64,000 nucleotides of DNA from Notamacropus eugenii (Eukaryota > Chordata > Mammalia > Diprotodontia > Macropodidae), in the NCBI RefSeq assembly GCF_028372415.1, contig NC_092873.1, positions 354,392,660 to 354,456,659 on the forward strand, written 5' to 3'. Made by a program: the position numbers and the translations under genes. Of this stretch, positions 1-17,024 are shown one piece after another; the stretch's first letter is position 1; the number at the start of each line of letters is the position of its first letter. The notes under the pieces were generated by a model. It had not been told where the DNA came from, searched no databases, and saw only the letters and a program-made list of their open reading frames with translations.

Positions 1-120
1 TCAGGAAATTTGTGGAATTTTTTCTATCTATGCTTGACTTGCTTATTTAGGAAAAAAAAAGTCACACCAAAACATTTGGAGCCACAGGTTGCCAAAAATA
101 AAGCAGATTAAAAATCAAAA

Positions 121-126
121 TTTATT
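121..126 (-). promoter_or_regulatory. Candidate poly(A) signal AATAAA of C17orf98
   Basis: A canonical hexamer on the gene's strand 66 nt after the stop codon. The sequence around it is A/T rich, so the exact cleavage site is not visible. Confidence 0.6.
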
Positions 127-191
127 TAAATGTATATACTGAGAAATAGGGTAAGGAGTGGGCAGAAGGGGACCAGTGAGGTCAGGCTATG

Positions 192-2879
<2,688 letters not shown>

Positions 2880-4224
2880 TCACGCGCTCGGCGCGGGAGG
2901 AATTCCCTTTGCCAGGACCCTGAACAGTTCCTCACCTTTCAGGCTCCGCCTACATTGTTACGTGATTCCAAAGCCCCTAGTGCCACAAACCTCTTCAGAC
3001 CCACCCTGCCCTTGCTCCCAGATTCCGAGGTTCTAGAGACCTGTAAGGTTCTCAGTCACGGTCTATACCGAATAACTTAAGGAGGGGCTATCTGAGGACC
3101 TCTTGGTTGCCACACAAGGCCAGATAGAGGAAAACAGGGAAAACTTTTAGGAATGCTCCAATTAAATCTTGGTCTGCAAATTTTGCCCTTCCCAAGGGAG
3201 TGGTAATAAAACCTTGGCCATTTACAGTAAACCTAAATAAACAATTGACTCTGCACTTGGTAAGGAGCCGAAACTGGAAAACTTACTCTGAGGGCTCCCA
3301 TATTCCTAATGGAAGTTTTCCCTTCATCTTCTAAATATTGGGTTATTTGGATAAATCTGGATTCATATATACTCAGAATATCAGAGATTGGAAGAAGGAC
3401 CTACTCGTTTTTACCTTTCATCTGGGCTTACTTAGAAGATGAAGTGATTCTAGCCCTGGACCTGTTTCCTATAAAATCTAGGTAAGTCCTAGATGATCCT
3501 GTACAACTCCTCTGACTGGTGCCCACAATCCATGGCTAGTTCTTCACATCCTATGTGGTTAATTCAACATGCATTTATAAACTCCTACTAAATGCCAAGG
3601 GCAGGGGCAAACTGAACAGCTCCGGAAGAAAGGATTACTCATACTTTAACAGGATGCCCAGAAAGGAGGGTCCCTGCGAAGCTCTTCTCTTCAAATGCAG
3701 ATTTCCTTTTACCTTAGATTATCTCTACTAAGGTACTTCCCACCAGGACAAAAGCCTCAGAAAGGTATCCAAGATTAAATTTTGCTTTTGGCCACATAAC
3801 CAGGACAGTGCCCTATCACACCATTATGTCGTTTGAATGTTGATTCATTCAAAAAATGTGTTATGATGGCAGGCTCAAGAATAGGTAAGATTTCAGATGT
3901 GGATTTTTTGGAGAGGAAGGCCAGATGGAAAGACAAGAAACAGGAAGATACTCCTAGATGCCCTGTAGTGCCCAGGTCTCTCCCATTTAAAAAAAACCCT
4001 TCACTTGGTCATAACTATCATCCCTGCATGCTATCACCAAATTTCTTTCCTTCACAGGCAAAATCCTGGAAAAAGCTGAACTCTACATTCATTGCCTTCA
4101 CCTTAAGCTTTTTAATAGGAAGTCTTGGGTTTTTTCCTTAAGTTCCCAGAGCCTAAACAGTGCTAGATACAGAGGAAGCACTTAAGGTTTATCGATCCTC
4201 ACTGTTAAACCTCACCACTCAACT

Positions 4225-5135
4225 GGAACCACTTTTTCCTGTTATGTTTCTTAATAGCTAATCTTGTTGGCCTGTACTGTCCTATCCTCTGACCTCTATA
4301 TCATTTGACTCAATCGCCCCTCCTATCCCATTTTCTTGACATTGATTTTTCTCATGCTACTTGTTTAGCCTACCTCAGTATTCTTTGCTGGACTATCATC
4401 TATATCCCACCCCCTAACCACAGGTATCCCTCAAGGTTCTGTCTTAGGCCCCTTTTTCTCTCTACATCTTATCTTTGTGATCTCACCCCCCTCCAATGGG
4501 TTCAGTAATTATTTTCATCTCTCCTAAATTCCATTTCTACATCAGGCAGATAGTTAACTGCCTGTTAGGATATTATCCATCTCTAAATAGATATCCCCTT
4601 GAATCAAAAGCAAAATGTCTAATAAGTCATCTCAACTCATACGTCTCCCAGCCCATTTCTGTTTAAAGAAGGGACTCACCATTGTTTCAGTAACAAAAGG
4701 TTTACAATCTCAATCATTCTTGAGTCTTTCCTTTCCCTTAACCTTCCTAATTAGCAAATTCTGTGAACATCTCACTTTCATTCACACTCTCACCATCTTG
4801 ATTGAACTTTTACCTCCCTCGGGGTTTTATTCTGTTCACCTTCTTAAATTGTCAACATAATCTTAAAGCAGATTTGACCATGTCACTGTCCTAATAAATA
4901 ACTCATCAACCATTTGCACAAATACAAAACTAAGCAGTCTGGTCTTTTAAAGTCCTTCTGGCTGCTGGTTTATTTCATACTATTTTTCACAAATATTCCA
5001 AGCCAAATTGGCTTGTCATTACTTGGTATCCCAGCTCTCAGCCTTTGCCAAGAGTTGTCCCCTATGCCTACAAGGCACACTATCTTCTGAAATCCCTAGT
5101 TCATCAAGACTCATTGTATGTAGTACATAGGAACC
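4225..5135 (+). mobile_element. L2 LINE, 3' part, forward, degraded
   Basis: The order of recognisable L2 segments is: GGTATCCCTCAAGGTTCTGT and TTAGGCCCCTTTTTCTCTCT, then GACCATGTCACTGTCCT, then a region corresponding to the end of L2 ORF2 and its 3' UTR (TTTGCCAAGAGTTGTCCCCT). No open reading frame survives. It accounts for much of the spacer between C17orf98 and RPL23. Confidence 0.75.
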
Positions 5136-5695
5136 TTTTCTTAATCCCTATTTTGAATACCTAACTGCAGATAGAATAGAATTGGAATTGAACTGCCAGG
5201 CTTAGGGGCTACCAGAAATTTTTGAGCAGATAAAAGGTAAAGGGGGTTGGTTAAAGGAGAGGGTGCCAGTTTACATTTTTTCGGCAGCCTGTCTCAGGCT
5301 TTGAATGCAAGGGGATGGCAGTAGGAAGATTCACCAGCAATTCCTCACGGACCTGACTCCTGAACTTCCCATCAAAAGCTGTGTGAAAAAAAAAAAATTG
5401 ATGAGTACAACTTTTATCTTTTTCAATGAGGGAAGTAAAATTCTATCTGTTACTTTACCCTTGTGGTTGTAAGCTTTTTCTTTCCTTGTCAAAACCCTCT
5501 CAATTAGATTACGTCAATAAATTCAGTGAAAATCACATTAATTTCAGCTGACTTTTGGGTGTTTCAAGGCTTGTCTATGAAGATCTTCACAAAAATCAAC
5601 CCAGGGGATGTTCAGGTACACTACACTAATCCAAGAGAATCTTATACTCTAGGGCCAGCATACTACCACTGCCCTAACTGAAGGATAAAACATAT

Positions 5696-5830
5696 CAGTT
5701 GGTCAATAAACATTTATTAAGCACCTACAAGCTACACTGTGCTAAGCACTAGGATACAAAGTTAAGACAGTCCCTACCCTTGAGGAGCTCACAGTCTAAT
5801 AGGGAGAAGACAACATGCAAATACTGTATA
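5696..5830 (+). mobile_element. Ancient mammalian repeat with the motif CATTTATTAAGCACCTAC (CR1/L3-type by memory)
   Basis: It reads AATAAACATTTATTAAGCAC, GTGCTAAGCACTAGGATACA, then CTTGAGGAGCTCACAGTCTA. The same block recurs at 9760, 11665, 23945, 29660, 42070, 43960 and elsewhere. Family assignment is uncertain. Confidence 0.6.
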
Positions 5831-6139
5831 CAAATAAGCGATATAGAGGATCAACTGAAAATAGATCCAACTCTTTCTCCCTTGAAGCCCCTTCCACCCA
5901 TTTATAAGTGTTTTCCAAGGTTTGAAAAGCACTCCTCTCCTAAATAATCCAGACTGACCTAAAATCCAAAGGCACATATGTATTTCTAGGTAGTATCCAA
6001 CTGCTCTGTAAACAGCAAACCTAATATAAAGAAATGACAATTCTACTACTGGCAACACAACACAATGAAAACCTCAATCTACCAAATCACTGACCCAAGG
6101 AAGCAACAGGGAAAAGACAGTATATGGTATACCGTATTG

Positions 6140-6365
6140 TCCTGGTGTTGGTAAAATTACTTGTTCAGTTTTTTATTGTCAAAGATTACTGCGGTGGTTT
6201 GCCATTTCCTTCTCCAGCTCATTTTACAGATGAGAAAACTGAGGCAAAACAAGGTTGTGACCTGCCTAAGGCCAGACAGCTAGTTAAAGTGTCTGAGGCC
6301 AAATCTGAACTCAAGAAGAGTATTTCTTTTGTTCATCAGGCTAATCAAAGTCCAGTGCTCTAATA
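6140..6365 (-). mobile_element. Marsupial SINE, reverse
   Basis: In plus-strand order: GTGGTTTGCCATTTCCTTCT, CAGCTCATTTTACAGATGAG, AAACTGAGGCAAAAC, then the diverged head region. It lies just downstream of the RPL23 3' end. Confidence 0.85.
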
Positions 6366-6544
6366 TGTCACTGACACATTGGACTAGATTAAGTCAACCT
6401 CAAGTGGATGGTCTTATTTTAGGATAGCAGAAATGCTTTATCACAGGAGGGTTAACATCAAACCATTAGAAGAAAAACACAGGCTAGTTTTCAGACTTCA
6501 ATGGTTCTGAAAAAGATCAGGGTAAAACAAAGACAAGGCAAAAA

Positions 6545-10525
<3,981 letters not shown>

Positions 10526-10576
10526 AAACGCGGGGCACTTCGGGAAATGAACAGAGAAGCTCCGCCTCCCCCTCTT

Positions 10577-10586
10577 GTCACGTGAC
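10577..10586. promoter_or_regulatory. E-box palindrome GTCACGTGAC (proximal), next to an ETS-like CCGGAAG
   Basis: A perfect 10-bp palindrome about 50 bp upstream of the inferred RPL23 cap site. It matches the bHLH-zip core used by USF, MYC/MAX and TFE-type factors. GACCGGAAG follows directly and fits an ETS/GABP site, common in ribosomal protein promoters. Confidence 0.6.
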
Positions 10587-10624
10587 CGGAAGCAGCTTCC
10601 TGCCCTCCAGAGGAGCGCTCCCCC

Positions 10625-10634
10625 GTCACGTGAC
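10625..10634. promoter_or_regulatory. E-box palindrome GTCACGTGAC (distal)
   Basis: An identical copy of the 10-bp palindrome 48 bp from the first, followed by TATAAAAAAA. Two identical sites at close spacing in a CpG promoter are unlikely by chance. Confidence 0.6.
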
Positions 10635-10794
10635 TATAAAAAAATAAGCTAGCGACTGCGTGGTGGGGGCGGTGCGATGCACTTTGGCGCCCTCTTCAGC
10701 CCTGGTGGGGAAACTGCAGTTCGGAGCTGATGCTTATTTGAAAAGGCGAGGGACTAGCGAGTGTAGAAAATTGTATTGGTATTCCGTCGTTTTC

Positions 10795-11037
10795 GGTCGT
10801 CTACGATTCTTCGTAACCCTTTCTGGGGTTTTCTTGGCAAAGGAACTGGAGTGGTTTGAAATGGAAAAAGAAATGGTTCTTTCTCCAGTTCATTTTACAC
10901 ATGAGTAAACTGAGGCCGACAGGATTAAGTGACTTGCCCAGGCTCCCAATGCTAGTTAAGTGCCTGAATTCAAATTTGAACGGAGCTCTTGCTTACTCCA
11001 GGCCTGGCGCTCTATTCACTGCCACCTATCTCCCCCT
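10795..11037 (-). mobile_element. Marsupial SINE, reverse
   Basis: In plus-strand order: TTTCTGGGGTTTTCTTGGCA, CTCCAGTTCATTTTACACAT, TGAGTAAACTGAGGCC, AAGTGACTTGCCCAGG, then the head complement CACTGCCACCTATCTCCCCC. Nearly full length. It sits directly before the AT-rich palindrome. Confidence 0.88.
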
Positions 11038-11097
11038 ATGTAATTATTAATCATACTATATGACAAAGACATAAAACAAAAGACACCTCAAAAAATA

Positions 11098-11490
11098 AAA
11101 AAGAAACAGCAAAGAGAAAAAAAGAAAATTCAATTAAAACCAATCACCCATCAATCGGATTTAATAATATATTAATAGTAATAATTCATTAATCAATATG
11201 GAAATTATATATTGATTAAATTGAAATAAATTTATCATTTACATTTGTATTAACAAGTTACATCATTTTGGTTAAATATATAGAAATTATATATATTATA
11301 TATTATTTTTAAATGAAATTGCATTGTTTTTATTTATAATGCTATAATTCCAATTAAATCATTCATGTGTTTTTGTTTATATTATTTTCATATTGATTAA
11401 TAATTTGCATTAAAATGTTATTATTATTGTATATATCTGGTTAATGGGTGATTGCTTTTTACTGAATTTTCTTTTTTCTGTTTCTTTTAT
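11098..11490. repeat. AT-rich imperfect palindrome (~390 bp), possible foldback/MITE
   Basis: Two arms mirror each other around about 11294. Paired blocks include AAGAAACAG (11101-11109) with CTGTTTCTT (11478-11486), GAAAATTCA (11124) with TGAATTTTC (11463), CAATCACCCAT (11141-11151) with ATGGGTGATTG (11444-11454) and ATTAATCAATATG (11188-11200) with CATATTGATTAAT (11389-11401). The near-constant coordinate sums show a real inverted repeat, not just AT bias. No transposase or clear target duplication is visible. Confidence 0.8.
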
Positions 11491-11664
11491 TCTTTGTAAT
11501 CTATTTTTTTTTGTCTCGTAACAAAAGGGTAGCTCGTTGAGCTGGTGAAGAAGAGAGATAGATATATTCAGAAATTTAGAAATTAAGTCGCTGTCAAAAC
11601 AATACACCCCCCAAAAGATAAAAAATCAGTACTGTAGTGAAAGCAAGATAAGGGTTAGCTCAGT

Positions 11665-11885
11665 TTAATTCAACAAGAATTTAATAAGCTAGGTGCTGGA
11701 GATAAAAAGACAAAATGGAAAACAATTCCTCCCCTGAAGAAGTTTACATTTCAACTTTCGAGGAAACAGTGAGAAGAGACTCAAGAATTGTCATCTGGAC
11801 CCTCCTGACTATCTTACATTATCCCAGATGAGATAGTATATGCAAACCACTTTGCAAATTGTGCTGTATAAATGTCAGTTACTGT
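11665..11885 (+). mobile_element. Ancient repeat fragments (CATTTATTAAGC type, then a MIR-like end)
   Basis: AATTCAACAAGAATTTAATA, GCTAGGTGCTGGAGATAAAA and GAAGTTTACATTTCAAC follow the 5696 pattern. The tail AAACCACTTTGCAAATTGTG, ATAAATGTCAG resembles a SINE 3' end. Both diverged. From 11890 to 12360 I see nothing assignable. Confidence 0.5.
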
Positions 11886-12383
11886 TTTAAACTTCAGGAT
11901 GATTATTAATATGAGGGTGGGTGCTTACTCCAGGGGTGTAGATCTAACCCACCCCAGTTTAGCCCTTCCCCATATCTTAAAAGATTTTCATGAATTACTT
12001 GTGGTAGAATTATGTCTACACCTGAGTACTCACAGTTGTCCCACTACAGGATCTGTTCACTATAGGGAGCCAGTTCATGAACCCAGGGCTCATCTCCACT
12101 CCCACAAAACATGGAAGGAATCAGATTTGTCCTTTACATTGACATGACATACATGTTCACCTACATTTACTATAAGGAATACAAACTTTTAGGAATTGAC
12201 CTACAGTTGACTCGCTAGTACCTTGGGTTACACTGTTCTGGTTTCCTTGCAGGGAGTTTTCCTTGCCACATGAAACTGTTCTGGTGTGCTGGGGTACCAG
12301 TCTCGGGAATTTCAGGCATTTGGGACTAAAATACTTCGTTGTTTTGAAATACTTAAGTAATTAAAACAGACATCTCTTTTAAG

Positions 12384-12455
12384 AGGGGGCACCCGGAATT
12401 GAACCAGGGACCTCTTGATCTGCAGTCAAATGCTCTACCTCTGAGCTATACCCCC
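12384..12455 (-). tRNA. tRNA-Cys (anticodon GCA), copy 1
   Basis: A 72-nt cloverleaf: acceptor GGGGGTA pairing TGCCCCC, D-arm GCTC..GAGC, anticodon loop CTGCAGA with GCA, T-arm CCTGG-TTCAATT-CCGGG, discriminator T. CCA is not encoded, as expected in eukaryotes. Compared with the other two copies the D-loop has AGAGGTA instead of AGTGGTA and the T-loop ends ATT instead of AAT; both keep the fold. The internal A and B boxes are intact. A T4 Pol III terminator lies 18 nt downstream (complement of 12363-12366). Confidence 0.95.
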
Positions 12456-12589
12456 TTAGAACCTGTAGTTTATTGTTGTCACTTAAATGGATTGTCAACA
12501 AGGCATTTTTGAGTACAAAACATTCTTGGTAGATGTAATAAAATTGACTCCATTTCCCCAGACTCAAAGAAGTGATAATTCAATTTTTC

Positions 12590-12668
12590 AATCTTTATTT
12601 GTTGTTCTTTCCATTGACTTTGTTTTAGTTATTGTGCATTTTGTTTTCTTTACTCTGCTTACTTTACA
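12590..12668 (-). mobile_element. Short antisense L1-type 3' end fragment
   Basis: TTGTTGTTCTTTCCATTGAC, then TAGTTATTGTGCATTTTGTT and CTTTACTCTGCTTAC match a segment of the common marsupial L1 3' region, which I also see in fuller form at 48765. Confidence 0.55.
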
Positions 12669-13184
12669 AAATCCAGTTTGTAGCTGGTGATGACAATGAA
12701 GAATGAATCTGTCCCTGACCAACAGGTCAAATAGAAAGTAGAGAGAGTGCCATCTCCTTACTACTGGATTTCCACTGTTGCCCTCTTCTGAGGGGGAAGT
12801 TCTTCATTTATAATCTCCACCCTGCTGGTTTACACATTGGGTTTCATTTCCCTTAGGTGTTAAGACAGCTGGGAAGTTCTTTGAGTCTAAATTCTATCCT
12901 ACCACTTTAACTTCTTTCATTTTCACTAGTGGTGGAACATCTCTGAGAAAATATTTTCGGTGGTAGTTCTGACCCTGGCTCATTGGCACTGCCAAGTATA
13001 ACCTCAAAGTATAGCTAGAGAATGTTGAGAACTCTGATCTAGGCCACTACAAATGTATTGTCCAACTTTAACTGCACTCTTCTGGATTACTGACGATCTT
13101 TTAGCTTATTTCATTGAATCTTTCTTGAAACTCACAAAACCAAAATCTTTAACCTCACCCCTCCCCATCTTTCACTTTTGGCAC

Positions 13185-13640
13185 AAAGCCTAAATAAAAT
13201 TTTACTTTCCTGGTATCAAAATAATCAGGTTTTAAATCTCCATCTCTACTTCCGAATCTTTCTTTCTACACAAATCTTTCTTATCTTAGAGGAAGAGGAT
13301 GTCCTGGTAATCTCATCCCTCTTTGCTTCATTAGTTGTCTTATTAGATCTTTATAAAGTTTTGTCAAACATCAGATTACTATGGTCAGTTATTGATGTAA
13401 ATTTCATACCCAATCTATTCCACTGATCAAACCATTCTGTTTCTTATCTAGTAGTGCCAGATTGCTTTGATGATGACCAATTTGTAATGTCATTTGAAAT
13501 CTGGTAGAACTAGTTTGCCTTCTTTCACTTTTTTTCCCCATCGACTCTCTGGATCTTCTTAAACTTTTGTTCTTCCAAATGAATTTTGTTATTATTTTTT
13601 CTCGCTCTATAAAATAATTCTTTGGTAGTTTGCACACTTT
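13185..13640 (-). mobile_element. L1 LINE fragment, antisense
   Basis: The segment pattern is ATTCCACTGATCAAACCATT, TAGTGCCAGATTGCTTTGAT, ATCTGGTAGAACTAGTTTGC, TTTTGTTCTTCCAAATGAAT, then TTATTATTTTTTCTCGCTCT and TTTGGTAGTTTG. This is the reverse complement of the L1 ORF2 end; on the minus strand KFIWKNKS, the typical ORF2 C-terminal motif, can be read. Truncated and decayed. Confidence 0.75.
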
Positions 13641-13678
13641 GCACACAATAGGCAAGCAAGCAAGTAATAATGGCTCAT

Positions 13679-13832
13679 CCACCCCTCCATCCATCCATCT
13701 GTCCATCCATCCATCCATTCATCTATCCATCCATCCATCCATCCTTTCATCTGTCCATCCATCCATTCATCCATCCATTCATCCATCCATCCATCCATCC
13801 ATCCATCCATCCATCCATCCATTCCTCTATCC
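13679..13832. repeat. (ATCC)n tetranucleotide array with interruptions
   Basis: About 38 units of CATC/CCAT with scattered CTGT and TTCAT variants, directly following the L1 fragment. The apparent His-Pro-Ser-Ile peptide in all frames is an artefact of the tandem repeat. Confidence 0.95.
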
Positions 13833-14779
13833 TTTTCTCCTCCTGGCTCAGAATGATGCCTCCAACTCAACAAGATTATTTGAGAATTTTGGAAATAACT
13901 AGTACTAGTTATCTACTAATCTACTAGTACTAGTATCAGTATTACTAGTTTGGCAATACCTAATAAGTATTGTTAGTTATTTGTCTCTCTGGAATGGTCC
14001 ACATTCTTTCTATGGTTCTTCCTTTTGAGTTGTATGGGTTCAGTACATAACAGGTGAGTTACCAAAAACTATTCCTTTACTTGCTAGGTGACCATGATAT
14101 GAAGTTAGTATTTTTGTCTCAGATTGAGAGGAAGTAATTACAGTATTTCCTCACTCTTTTGGTTTAAGTGAATACATTTATTGCTTCTTAAAAAGAAACA
14201 GGACCTGTATACAATTTTGGTGACTTGACTTGACTGACCTACTTTAATTTTTTCATCTGCAACATAGATAAAAAATAACTATATATTTAAGGAGGTTTAC
14301 TTGCTGCAAAGTTCAGGTTTTTGTTTTCTTGGGCAGATAGCATGAGAAACCATTCCTGAGGAATACTGGTATATAGTCTTTGAAAATAAGACTTTATTTT
14401 GCCTGTACCTGGAGGAAGAAAGGTGGATGGAAAACTGGGGAAGCCGTTTGATGAGAACAGTGGTTGTAATTCTCTACAATTTTTATTTTTATTTTTTTAA
14501 ATTTTCTTTACAATTTACGAAGTCTTTGTTATTTCCAGTGTTCTCAAATAATCTTGGTGAGTCTGAACACGGATTTTTATCCTCAATTTACACATATTGG
14601 AGATAAAGTTAAATGTTTTCAAAATCTGTTGTGTTAGATTTGAAGTTTTAAGTCTTGCTTATACACTGGGAAATCTAGTGATGTTCTTTGGAAGAAAAAA
14701 AAAAATCTTTCCAGACTACAAAAAAAGCACAAGAACCTTACAGCTGCTGGAAAGCGATTGTATGAGTTTCACCAGCAGA

Positions 14780-14851
14780 GGGGGTATAGCTCAGTGGTAG
14801 AGCATTTGACTGCAGATCAAGAGGTCCCCGGTTCAAATCCGGGTGCCCCCT
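14780..14851 (+). tRNA. tRNA-Cys (anticodon GCA), copy 2
   Basis: A 72-nt cloverleaf identical to copy 3 except in the T-stem, where CCCGG replaces CCTGG, making a fully Watson-Crick T-stem with CCGGG. The anticodon loop is CTGCAGA. The A box (TAGCTCAGTGG) and B box (GGTTCAAATCC) are intact. A T4 terminator lies at 14862-14865, 11 nt past the end. It points opposite to copies 1 and 3. Confidence 0.96.
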
Positions 14852-14944
14852 GTAAACTAGCTTTTGCATTTTCGTTGGCAACTTTCAAGTACTAAATCAA
14901 CCTAGTCAAAAAAACACAAAACAAGGAAAAAAAGCTAACACCGA

Positions 14945-15365
14945 TACCTTAATGCCAGTTCCGACGCGCGTCAGAAACCCGACAAAGAGCTGGATTGGAA
15001 GATTGACTGATAACAGAAGGCGTGGTCTCACAGACCTGAAGAAAGGCAGAGTGGAACTGGATGATGTACGATTATTCTGTACCTCTTCAATTTTGATCGC
15101 TACGGCCCCAGTCTGGATGCTCCAGATTCCCCACCGCCCGCGCTTCTCAGAGCAGGGAAGAGAGCACCCGGAGGATGGGGTACAAAAGCAGAGCAGACCC
15201 GATTCCCTGAATTACAGGGCCACGCGTACGTTTGGGTGGACAGGACTCAGAGCTGCTGCCCCCCGGCTCCTGGGCAGCATCGTCGCGGGAAGGGGGAGGG
15301 GCGATGTTCTGCCAGCTGTGGGGTGGGGGTGGGGGTGGAAGAGTCCAGCGTTGTTTTACATTTAA
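14945..15365. other. CpG-rich patch without an assigned gene
   Basis: CpG-containing motifs cluster here (CCGACGCGCGTCAG, CCGCCCGCGCTTCTC, CACGCGTACG, CATCGTCGCGG), in contrast to the AT-rich DNA on both sides. It starts about 95 bp after tRNA-Cys copy 2. An open frame runs through it (14952-15365, plus) but resembles nothing I know and is probably a by-product of GC content. Confidence 0.6.
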
Positions 15366-15717
15366 TTGACAAATCCCTCTCCCTCCTCTTTCATTTAAAC
15401 CACGTATGTGGGGCTGCACTTCTGCTTTTCCAGGACATTCCACTTTATCTGCATACTGGCCTTCTTCGGCCAACATAAATAAATAAACAAATAAGCGAGT
15501 AAATAAACAGATAAATAAAATATACGTATAAGATATGGACAGAATATACCGCGTATAAATATAACTTATGTATAGAAATCTATTTTATAAAATATAAGCA
15601 TATAAAATTTTTATGTTTATAACCCCTGTTCCAAAGCCCTTGGATATGGAGTTCTACCTTTTTCGTGGAGATGATTACATATTTATTAACCTATGTCTAC
15701 AACGCCATAATATGAAA

Positions 15718-15718
<1 letters not shown>

Positions 15719-15779
<61 letters not shown>
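15719..15779. repeat. (TG)30 microsatellite
   Basis: An uninterrupted TG run of about 61 bp, immediately followed by a forward SINE. Confidence 0.97.
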
Positions 15780-15782
<3 letters not shown>

Positions 15783-16020
15783 GGGCAGCTAGGTGGTGCA
15801 GTACATAGAGTACTGGGACTGAATCCGGCATCAGACTTTAGCTGTGTGACCCTGGACAAGTCCCTTAACCCTGTTTGCTTCAGTTTCCTCATCTGTAAAA
15901 TGAGCTGGAGAAGAAAATGGCAAACCACTCCAGTATCTTTGCCAAAAAAAAACCAACAAAAAACCAAACCCAAATGGGGTCACGAAGAGTCGAACACTAC
16001 CGAAACGACTGAACAAAATT
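15780..16020 (+). mobile_element. Marsupial SINE, forward, nearly full length and well preserved
   Basis: GGGCAGCTAGGTGGTGCAGT, AGCTGTGTGACCCTGGACAA, AAATGAGCTGGAGAAGAAAA, CCAGTATCTTTGCCAAAAAA, CAAATGGGGTCACGAAGAGT and CGACTGAACAAA appear in order. Relatively little divergence suggests it is one of the younger copies. Confidence 0.93.
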
Positions 16021-17024
16021 GTTTCCCTCATAGAATAAAAGCTTCTTGATCAGCACTATTGCGAGTCACAGAGCATGCTTGTTAACTGATGTATCATAGC
16101 TAATTTTTCCTTCAGCCTTTATTGCAATCAGAAGTTAGGAGAGAAAGCACATAATAGGATTAACTTGAGGTCCCTCCCACACTTCCCTAAACTTGGCCCT
16201 AGGTTTCCAGGTAAAGAAATTTACAGTCCAGAGAGATGAAAAGCAGCACCTCTCAAAGGCTGGAGTTCGTAGTTCAGAGGAACAATTTCTGCCTCTTAAA
16301 TGGTGAGGTCATGAATTTAAGTCCTTTGGAGATCTTGGGGAGTAGGAAAGCAAAGGCACGTGGAAGAATTATGAATTTTTTTTTTACAAGGCAATTAGCC
16401 ACTCTTGATTTTCAGTTTCAGAAACCAGGTCCCCACGGTTCTGCTGAGCGCATTGGTTCTCCTTATAGGGTTGAGAGGGTGTTTTTCCTAATAGATGGGA
16501 GGGTATCTGGAAGAGTTTCATTTTTTTTCTCCCCTGTTCGGGTGGAAAATGAAGTAATAAGAATGGAAAGAATGCAGCATCAGATTCCCATGGTCCGGGT
16601 GAAAGATGACAGTCTTGCTCTGGATTTAAAATAACGCGGCTGACCTCTAACCCAGGAAGCATGCTCCACTCCTTCCCTTATTTTTTCCCTTTTTTGGGGC
16701 CAAAAATGCAGTTGAAGAAAGGATACTCATTCCTGTGGATTGTTTAGGGTCTCTCCCTTCCCCCTCCTCCTGTATTTCCCCTGGATGATAATATTAATAA
16801 TAACCATATAAGCAGTTCATTGCCATCCTGGCATTAAACTGTAGTGATGAGATTAATCAACAGGGTTAGTATTTTAAAGAGTTTGCATTTGATTTACCCG
16901 AGTTATTTTTTTGTAACGAAATAATTACAACATAGTAATGATATTTTGTGTCTGCACAACACTTGTAACTTTTCCTAGACTAACTTTTACCGAAACTTTT
17001 TTCCTCCTCGACCCACCTCCCGGC

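Noticed and set aside
13679-13832. CRISPR-like regular spacing
   Set aside because: A simple tetranucleotide array without unique spacers, in a vertebrate nuclear context.
13607-13902. Repetitive Trp-Met-Asp-Gly and His-Pro-Ser-Ile peptides on both strands
   Set aside because: Translation of the (ATCC)n array in different frames.
14952-15365. 137-codon plus-strand frame in the CpG-rich patch
   Set aside because: Composition follows local G+C and no family resemblance is seen; kept only as part of the CpG-patch observation.
16236-16634. 132-codon plus-strand frame upstream of LASP1
   Set aside because: No similarity I recognise, no promoter evidence and unremarkable composition; treated as chance.
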